Shown: piece by piece, positions 59,073 through 64,000 of the stretch
Numbering within the stretch: the first letter of the stretch is position 1
How the letters are laid out: each line of letters opens with the position of its first letter
From: AP-15 sp035538335
GTDB lineage: Bacteria; Pseudomonadota; Alphaproteobacteria; ATCC43930; CGMCC-115725
NCBI GenBank assembly: GCA_035538335.1
Contig: DATLKN010000031.1
Location: 71,523-135,522 of the forward strand
DNA length: 64,000 bases
Reading direction: 5' to 3'
Notes under the pieces: generated by a model
Told to the model about the DNA's origin: nothing
The model's database searches: none
The model's input: only the letters and a program-made list of their open reading frames with translations
Program-made: the position numbers and the translations under genes

Positions 59073-59792
59073 ATGCGCATGGCGGGGGCGGCGAGGGCGG
59101 CGGAGATCCCGGTCGGAGTTGCGCAGAGCGCCGAGGAGGCGCTCCTGTCGCGCCGCTCGATCCGCGCCTATACCAGCTGCGCCGTGCCGCGCGAGCTGAT
59201 CCGCCGGCTTCTCGAACTGGCCGGGAGGGCGCCGTCGGGCAACAACATCCAGCCCTGGCGGGTCTATGTCTTCACCGGCGAGCCGCTGCTCGCCCTGGGG
59301 CGCGCGATGCAGGCCGCGTTTCTGGCGGACGAGCCGGGCCACGGCCGCGAATACGAATATTACACCGAGCCGCTCGCCGAGCCGTATCTCGGCCGGCGCC
59401 GCGCCTGCGGCTGGGGGCTCTACGGCCTGCTCGGGATCGGACGCGGCGACTTCGCCGCCTCGCGCGCCTACCACGCGACGAACTACAATTTCTTCGGCGC
59501 GCCGGTCGGCCTCGTCTTCACGATCGACAGGAAGCTCGCGATCGGCTCGTGGCTCGATTACGGCATGTTTCTCGGCAGCTTGATGGTGGCGGCGCGAGGT
59601 TTCGGGCTCGCGACCTGCCCGGAAGCCTCGATCGCCAGCTATCCGAAGATCGTGCGGGCGCATGCCGGCATCGGCGAGGACGAGATCGTCGTCTGCGGTA
59701 TGGCGCTCGGCTACCCGCGCGCCGACGCGCCGATCAACGGATTTCAGCCGGAGCGCATCGACCCGAGCGAATTCGCCACTTTCATCGGGTGA
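59073..59792 (+). CDS. Nitroreductase-family flavoprotein
   Basis: A 239-residue FMN-binding nitroreductase. The first block SRRSIRAYTSCAVPRELIRR and LAGRAPSGNNIQPWRVYVFT bind FMN, and YGMFLGSLMVAARGFGLATC plus PEASIASYPKI and FVVCGMALGY-like DEIVVCGMALGYPRADAP complete the second half. Fits the nitroreductase family, which reduces nitro compounds or quinones. Start ATG 59073 is preceded by a run GGAAAGGGGG; an in-frame ATG at 59043 and another at 59079 are alternatives. A 170-bp repeat-rich gap follows. Confidence 0.86.
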   Translation: MRMAGAARAAEIPVGVAQSAEEALLSRRSIRAYTSCAVPRELIRRLLELAGRAPSGNNIQPWRVYVFTGEPLLALGRAMQAAFLADEPGHGREYEYYTEPLAEPYLGRRRACGWGLYGLLGIGRGDFAASRAYHATNYNFFGAPVGLVFTIDRKLAIGSWLDYGMFLGSLMVAARGFGLATCPEASIASYPKIVRAHAGIGEDEIVVCGMALGYPRADAPINGFQPERIDPSEFATFIG

Positions 59793-59796
59793 GTTC

Positions 59797-59962
59797 TGTC
59801 GTCCCGGCCAACGGGTCCGCACTTCGCGCCGCCCGAGGATGGACTGCGGCTGGAACCCACTGTTCAGCCGGCTCGAAGGTGCAAGCAGGGCAAATGCGAC
59901 GAAGCGCGTCCTGCGCGCGCTGCGGAGGGGTGGACCCCGACTTTCGTCCGGGTGACAAGGCG
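59797..59962. repeat. Repeat-like intergenic segment between nitroreductase and RlmD genes
   Basis: GTCGTCCCGGCCAACGGGTC at the left and GGACCCCGACTTTCGTCCGG GTGACAA at the right show the outer ends of a family C-like repeat, with unrelated bases between (possibly a diverged or composite copy). No gene is supported in the gap. Confidence 0.5.
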
Positions 59963-59970
59963 CCAGATTT

Positions 59971-61239
59971 TCACCGCGCGAACACGGCGGCGATCTCTAA
60001 GTGCGTCGACCACACGAACTGGTCGATCGGCTGCGCGCGGACGAGGCGGAACCCGCCATCGACGAGAATGCGGGCGTCGCGGGCAAAGCTCGCCGGATTG
60101 CAGGATATCGCAACGACCGTTTCGAGCGATGAGGCGGCGAGCGCCGCGGCTTGGCCCATGGCGCCGGCGCGCGGCGGGTCGAAGACGGCGGCGATGTAAG
60201 GCGCGAGTGCCGCCGGCGGCAGCGGATTGCGGGCCAGATCGCGCCGTTCGGCCGTGACGCCGGCGACCGCGGCGGCGGCGCGGGCGAGCGCGGCGGCGGC
60301 TTCGGCGTCGCCCTCGACGGCGTGCACAGGGCCCGTCCGCGACAGCGCGAAGGCGAAGGTGCCGAGCCCGGCATAGAGATCGAGCGCCGGGCGGCGGGCG
60401 CCGATGCCGGCAACGACCTCGGCGACCAGCAGGCGCTCGGCCTCTTCACTCGCCTGCAGAAAGGCGCCGGGCGGCATGGCGACCGGCACGCCCGAGAGGC
60501 TGACCCGCACCGGATGCCGCTCGATGACGGGAATATCGCCTTCTCGCGCGCGCCAGACTATGCGGGCGAGATCCTTGTCGTCGGCGAGCCGCGCCAGCGC
60601 TTCGAGCGCGGGCAACGTCGGCGGCGCGGCGGCTTCGAAGAGCAGGTCAATGCCGCTGTCGGTGCGGCAGAGGCTCGCATCGGCCGCTTCGCCGGCGGCG
60701 AGCAAGGCGGCAGCGGCCCGCCGCAATTCGTGAATGACGGCGAGCAGCGCCGGCTCGACGACCGCGCAATGCGCGACATCGACGAGTTCGTGGCGAAAGC
60801 GCGTACGAAAGCCGACGCGCGCCGGGGTCGGCTCCGCTCGCGGCCGCGAGATGCCGACCCGCACCCGCCGGCGCAGCGGCGGGACCTGGCGCAGCGGCGC
60901 CACCACGGCCGGATCGATGCCGGCGCGTCGCAGCGCCGCCTGCAACAGGCCGCGCTTGAAGCGGGCGTAGCACTCCGCCTCGAGATGCTGCAAGGCGCAG
61001 CCGCCGCAGCGGCCGAAATGGGGGCATTTGGGCGCGGCGTGCCGGATTTCCGGGGCTAGAGTTTCGACGACGCGGCCGTCGCGGCCACCGCCGCGGCGCA
61101 GCCCGAGCCGGGCGCGCACCCGCTCGCCCGGCAGCGTGAACGGCAAATAGACGGGTTCCCCCCGCCAGCGCGCGACGCCGTCGCCTTGCGCGCCGATCCG
61201 CTCGACCTCGAGTTCGGCGACCTCCTCGCGCTCTTTCAA
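59971..61239 (-). CDS. RlmD/RumA-type RNA (uracil-5-)-methyltransferase with TRAM domain
   Basis: A 422-residue SAM-dependent methyltransferase that makes m5U in rRNA. N-terminal TRAM (VERIGAQGDGVARWRGEPVY) is followed by an Fe-S cluster motif CPHFGRCGGCALQHLEAEC with a fourth cysteine in DVAHC, then a catalytic domain with RRPALDLYAGLGTFAFALS, NPLPPAALAPYIAAVFDPPR and the catalytic Cys in AISCNPASFARDARIL. TTG 61239 overlaps the universal stress gene stop (TTGA), the only start consistent with the TRAM domain; no ATG is near. Substrate position (m5U1939-like) is inferred. Confidence 0.9.
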   Translation of the reverse strand: MKEREEVAELEVERIGAQGDGVARWRGEPVYLPFTLPGERVRARLGLRRGGGRDGRVVETLAPEIRHAAPKCPHFGRCGGCALQHLEAECYARFKRGLLQAALRRAGIDPAVVAPLRQVPPLRRRVRVGISRPRAEPTPARVGFRTRFRHELVDVAHCAVVEPALLAVIHELRRAAAALLAAGEAADASLCRTDSGIDLLFEAAAPPTLPALEALARLADDKDLARIVWRAREGDIPVIERHPVRVSLSGVPVAMPPGAFLQASEEAERLLVAEVVAGIGARRPALDLYAGLGTFAFALSRTGPVHAVEGDAEAAAALARAAAAVAGVTAERRDLARNPLPPAALAPYIAAVFDPPRAGAMGQAAALAASSLETVVAISCNPASFARDARILVDGGFRLVRAQPIDQFVWSTHLEIAAVFAR

Positions 61240-62096
61240 TGGGCGATCAGTACCGGCACTTCGGCGCTGCGCAGCACCCGGCGAGTGACGCCGCCGAACA
61301 CCCATTCGCGCAACCGGCTGTGCCCGTACCCGCCCATCGCCAAGAGCGCGCCCGCCTTCGTTGCCTCGGCGAGCAACGTCTCGCCTGCTCCTTCGGCTCC
61401 GGGCGGCAGGCGGTGCAGCGAAACCGGAGCGCCGTGCCAGGCGAGCGCGCGGGCGAGCCGCTCGGCCGGTTCGGCGGGCGCACCCTCCTCCTCGACGGCC
61501 AGCACGAGAATTTCCTTGGCGCGCGCCAGGAACGGCAGCGCCGCGGTCGCCGCGCGCGCCGCCTCGGGCACCTCCTTCCAGGCGATCGCGACCTTGTCGG
61601 GCAGTTCCGGAAGCGGCGCCGCCGGCGCCAGCAGAATGGGGCGCCCGCTGTCGATCAGCGCCGCTTCGAGCGTGCCCGAGCCGGCGCCGTCCCCGGCGCC
61701 CGGCCGGCCGAGCACGATCAGGTCGGCGGCGCGGCCGTGGGCGACGAGCCAATCCGGTTCGGCGCCGGTTTCCCGCCGCCAAGCCGCCGAGGGCGCCTTG
61801 CCGGCCGAGGGGCTGTCGGCAAGGGCGAGGCCGGCGCGTGCGCAAAAGCCGTCGAAAGCTGCCTTCGCCGCCGCCTCGCGCCGGTCGGAATCCTCCTCGA
61901 TGCGGTCGATCAGGCCGCTCACCATGACACCGCTGCCGCCTTCCGCGGTCATCGTCGCGGCGAGCGCCACCGCATCGACGCGGATGTGCAGGAAGTCGAG
62001 ATGCGCCGCGAAGGCGCGCGCGACGGCGAGCGCGACGGCGAATACTGCCGCGTCGCCGTCGTCCCCGGTTGCGGGCACCAGTATCGTCTTGATCAT
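61236..62096 (-). CDS. Universal stress protein with two UspA domains
   Basis: A 286-residue tandem UspA protein. Each half has the usual beta-alpha topology. First: KTILVPATGDDGDAAVFAVA through AADLIVLGRPGAGDGAGSGT; second: LLAMGGYGHSRLREWVFGGV, whose G-x2-G-x8-9-G motif fits the ATP-binding UspA type. Such tandem proteins are often induced by oxygen limitation or starvation. ATG 62096 has AAAGGAG five bases before. A TTGAT-N4-GTCAA box (62147-62160) is 51-64 bp upstream. TTGA overlap with the RlmD gene makes this an operon of stress protein and rRNA methyltransferase. Confidence 0.92.
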   Translation of the reverse strand: MIKTILVPATGDDGDAAVFAVALAVARAFAAHLDFLHIRVDAVALAATMTAEGGSGVMVSGLIDRIEEDSDRREAAAKAAFDGFCARAGLALADSPSAGKAPSAAWRRETGAEPDWLVAHGRAADLIVLGRPGAGDGAGSGTLEAALIDSGRPILLAPAAPLPELPDKVAIAWKEVPEAARAATAALPFLARAKEILVLAVEEEGAPAEPAERLARALAWHGAPVSLHRLPPGAEGAGETLLAEATKAGALLAMGGYGHSRLREWVFGGVTRRVLRSAEVPVLIAH

Positions 62097-62146
62097 CGGG
62101 GCTCCTTTGCCGGCGACATTATGGAGATGAACGGGCGTTCTCGCCA

Positions 62147-62160
62147 TTGATCGAGGTCAA
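62147..62160. promoter_or_regulatory. FixK/FNR-like box upstream of the universal stress protein gene
   Basis: TTGATCGAGGTCAA fits TTGAY-N4-RTCAA. If it acts at -41.5, the message would start near 62112 with a 16-base leader to ATG 62096. UspA-type genes are frequent FNR/FixK targets in alphaproteobacteria, which supports the call (family knowledge). Activator identity is not shown here. Confidence 0.55.
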
Positions 62161-62356
62161 TCCGTCATGTCGCGGCCGCGGCACGGCGGGCCCATCGGCG
62201 CTGCGGAAACAGCCCGAGGACCGCCAGAGCCGGGATGAAAGCACAAGCGCTGCCGGAAAACATCGTCGCCGGCCGGCTTTCCGACCCTGCGCGCGGCGGC
62301 CTCGGGTCTCGTCGGGCGCCGCGCGCCGCCTCGCGAGTTCCTTCTTCGACGGCCTG

Positions 62357-62512
62357 CTAGGCCCTATTGAGCCGGGACACGAACCAGATGAAAAACCCCA
62401 CGGCCGCGCCGATGCCGAACTCGGCGCTTCCCTCGATCCCCCAAAAATAGCGCATCGACAGCGTCGCGACAGCGCCGGCTCCGAACGCAACGACCAGATC
62501 GCCCATGTTCAT
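62357..62512 (-). CDS. Small membrane protein, 51 aa
   Basis: A short two-helix protein: MGDLVVAFGAGAVATLSMRY and GIGAAVGFFIWFVSRLNRA, linked by a polar turn FWGIEGSAEF. The frame continues upstream to a TTG (62563), but ATG 62512 is preferred for its position before the first helix. Ribosome-binding site is not strong. No family recognised. It lies between rlmB, with a 78-bp gap, and the universal stress gene. The 200 bp to the left of it holds nothing else I can support. Confidence 0.5.
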   Translation of the reverse strand: MNMGDLVVAFGAGAVATLSMRYFWGIEGSAEFGIGAAVGFFIWFVSRLNRA

Positions 62513-62590
62513 CCCCGACGAAGCGGGCGCGACAACTCGCGCCCGCCGCTCCATATCCCGCAAAAAGGTAAATATTCGATGTATCTGCCG

Positions 62591-63406
62591 TCAGCCGCGC
62601 CGGCGCACGATTTCGTAGAGCGCGACGGCGGCGGCGTTCGAGACGTTGAGGGTCGCGAAGTCGGGGCGGGTCGGCAGCCGTGCGAGGCGGTCGCAGCGTT
62701 CACGCACCAGCCGGCGCATGCCTTCGCCCTCGGCGCCGAGGACGAGCGCGACGCGCGCCCCGAGATCGATCGCCGACAGCTCTTCCGCGGCGCCCTCGTC
62801 GAGGCCGCAGACCCAGAACCCCTCTTCCTTCAGCTGACCGAGCGCGCGGGCGAGGTTGACGACGCGGACGAGCGGCACCGCTTCGAGCGCGCCCGATGCG
62901 GCTTTCGCGAGTGCGCCCGCGGCGGGCGGCGCGCCATGCACCGGCAGGATCACGGCGAGCGCCCCGAAGGCGGCGGCCGAGCGCAGCACGGCGCCGACAT
63001 TGTGCGGGTCGGCGACACGGTCGAGGACGATGGCGACGGCGGCCGGCGCGGCTTCGACCAGCACGTCGTCGAGGCCCGGCTCGGCGAGCGGCTCGACGTC
63101 GAGCGCCAGCCCCTGATGTACCGCCTCGCGCGGCAACAGGCGGGCGAGGTCGCGCGGCTCGACGATATGCACCGCTTCGCCCTCGCCGCGCCGGCGGGCG
63201 CGCGCCGCGGCGAGCAGCCCGCGCGCCTCCTTCTCCTGCCCGGCGACGACCGCGAGCCGCCGCCAGCGCCGCTGCGGATTGGCGAGCGCGGCGGCGACCG
63301 CGTGTCGGCCGTAGAGCCAGCGCCCGCCCGCATCGAGCCCGGGCGGCAGCGGCGGCGGGCGACGGAACTGCTCGCGGCTGCGGCGCGGCGTTCGGGCGGC
63401 GGTCAT
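62591..63406 (-). CDS. rlmB: 23S rRNA 2'-O-methyltransferase RlmB-like (TrmH/SpoU family)
   Basis: A 271-residue SPOUT methyltransferase. A substrate-binding N-domain (LYGRHAVAAALANPQRRWRR) is followed by the knotted catalytic domain: AIVLDRVADPHNVGAVLRSA (motif 1), VNLARALGQLKEEGFWVCGL, ALVLGAEGEGMRRLVRERCD (motif 2) and PDFATLNVSNAAAVALYEI (motif 3). This pattern marks RlmB, which methylates G2251 of 23S rRNA. ATG 63406 chosen; the longer upstream frame has no family similarity and contains the tRNA promoter. Next to tRNA-Tyr, tRNA-Gly and tuf, the usual alphaproteobacterial order. Confidence 0.93.
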   Translation of the reverse strand: MTAARTPRRSREQFRRPPPLPPGLDAGGRWLYGRHAVAAALANPQRRWRRLAVVAGQEKEARGLLAAARARRRGEGEAVHIVEPRDLARLLPREAVHQGLALDVEPLAEPGLDDVLVEAAPAAVAIVLDRVADPHNVGAVLRSAAAFGALAVILPVHGAPPAAGALAKAASGALEAVPLVRVVNLARALGQLKEEGFWVCGLDEGAAEELSAIDLGARVALVLGAEGEGMRRLVRERCDRLARLPTRPDFATLNVSNAAAVALYEIVRRRG

Positions 63407-63503
63407 AACCCTGGCAATCGGTCTCTTTCGCGAACATCTAACATGCACCCCGCGGCCCGTCCACCGGGCGGCCGCGGCACGGGTTTCGCGGCTAAGGCGC
63501 GCG

Positions 63504-63531
63504 TTGACAAAACGCGGCCGACCCCTTATGA
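63504..63531 (+). promoter_or_regulatory. Promoter of the tRNA-Tyr/tRNA-Gly/tuf unit
   Basis: TTGACA at 63504-63509 and TTATGA at 63526-63531, 16 bp apart. Transcription would begin near 63538, about 28 bp before tRNA-Tyr. The tRNA genes and tuf follow closely, so one precursor for all is likely. Confidence 0.65.
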
Positions 63532-63565
63532 CCCGCTCTCCGCTGCGCCGGGCGGCAGCGATCAC

Positions 63566-63651
63566 GGAGGGGTTGCCGAGCGGTCAAAGGCAGCAGACTG
63601 TAAATCTGCCGACGTACGTCTTCGTAGGTTCGAATCCTACCCCCTCCACCA
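63566..63651 (+). tRNA. tRNA-Tyr (anticodon GTA)
   Basis: Acceptor GGAGGGG pairs with CCCCTCC, the anticodon arm GCAGA-CTGTAAA-TCTGC carries GTA, a long variable arm follows as expected for tRNA-Tyr, the T-loop is GTTCGAATC and CCA is encoded at 63649-63651. Confidence 0.97.
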
Positions 63652-63730
63652 GCGCTGCGGGATCGCGCGGAAATCCCCGGCCGGGCGGACGGGACGAGAC
63701 GGCGGACAGGCGGATGGAAGTGTCTGGGAT

Positions 63731-63804
<74 letters not shown>

Positions 63805-63863
63805 GCGCCCGCCGCCCGCGTGAAAGCCTCATCCTCCTTGTTCTGACGGAAAGCTGGAGAGCG

Positions 63864-64000
63864 ATGTCGAAGGCGAAGTTTCAGCGGACGAAGCCGCACT
63901 GCAACATCGGGACGATTGGGCATATCGACCACGGCAAGACGACGCTGACGGCGGCGATCACGAAGGTTTTGGCGGAGTCGGGCGGCGCGACGTTTGTTCC
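63864..64000 (+). CDS. tuf: Elongation factor Tu (3' end outside window)
   Basis: The first 45 codons of EF-Tu are visible: SKAKFQRTKPHCNIGTIGHI then DHGKTTLTAAITKVL, in which GHIDHGKT is the P-loop for GTP. EF-Tu carries aminoacyl-tRNA to the ribosome. ATG 63864 with GGAG before it. The gene runs off the window. It follows tRNA-Gly by 59 bp, the classic tRNA-tuf arrangement. The third-codon choices (many ACG, GGG) match the GC-rich neighbours. Confidence 0.97.
   Translation, partial: MSKAKFQRTKPHCNIGTIGHIDHGKTTLTAAITKVLAESGGATFV

Overview
This is 64 kb of a GC-rich alphaproteobacterial chromosome. The lineage is supported by the LexA-regulated imuA-imuB-dnaE2 cassette, DUF2336 and zf-CHCC proteins, FixK/FNR-like boxes, several families of short palindromic repeats, and the order rlmB / tRNA-Tyr / tRNA-Gly / tuf at the right end. 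I cannot name a genus; the gene content fits Rhodospirillales- or Hyphomicrobiales-like bacteria. No prophage, insertion sequence with transposase, plasmid gene or CRISPR array was seen.

Layout. 1-4.2 kb: an azoreductase cut by the window edge, a SnoaL-like protein, two tandem pirins, a 49-codon small gene and a toxin-antitoxin pair whose toxin is broken. 4.2-10.8 kb: a nucleotide-sugar epimerase, a flavoprotein, a ThuA protein, a PAS hybrid histidine kinase, an HdeD-type membrane protein, an alpha/beta hydrolase and a VOC protein. 10.9-16.7 kb: the SOS mutasome operon imuA-imuB-dnaE2, with a textbook promoter and LexA box. 16.7-25 kb: putA, an OmpA-like porin, a CoA transferase, a low-complexity secreted protein, an unknown protein and a DUF2336 protein. 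25-33.6 kb: ABC-F ATPase, acyl-CoA dehydrogenase, EamA transporter, HpaI-type aldolase, two oxidoreductases, tRNA-Arg and a lipoprotein hydrolase. 33.7-44.9 kb: zf-CHCC protein, polA, cupin, Bax-inhibitor protein, the ybbP-ybbA/tesA module, FIST, thpR and EVE. 45-56.4 kb: acs, an MFS carrier, amidohydrolase, enoyl-CoA hydratase, folP-folB, mscL, VOC, class V aminotransferase and RraA proteins. 56.4-64 kb: kup, PEBP, nitroreductase, RlmD-like methyltransferase plus universal stress protein, rlmB, two tRNAs and the start of tuf.

Most striking features. (i) A family of 50-120 bp palindromic GC-rich repeats occurs at least nine times. Four copies lie in frame inside the mutasome genes imuB and dnaE2 and one inside an FtsX-like permease, where they add proline/glycine/arginine-rich peptides. 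A second repeat family supplies the start codon of dnaE2, and a third forms the C-terminus of FolP. (ii) The chromosomal FolP, beside folB, resembles the mobile sulfonamide-resistance enzyme Sul1 more than an ordinary dihydropteroate synthase. (iii) imuA has a consensus promoter overlapped by a perfect LexA box and a start codon where transcription should begin, suggesting a leaderless SOS transcript. (iv) DNA polymerase I has lost three of the four metal-binding acids of its proofreading site. Items (i), (iii) and (iv) all concern mutation and repair.

Limits: all product names come from motif recognition by eye, with no database search. Start sites were chosen from ribosome-binding sites and family knowledge, and some are uncertain.
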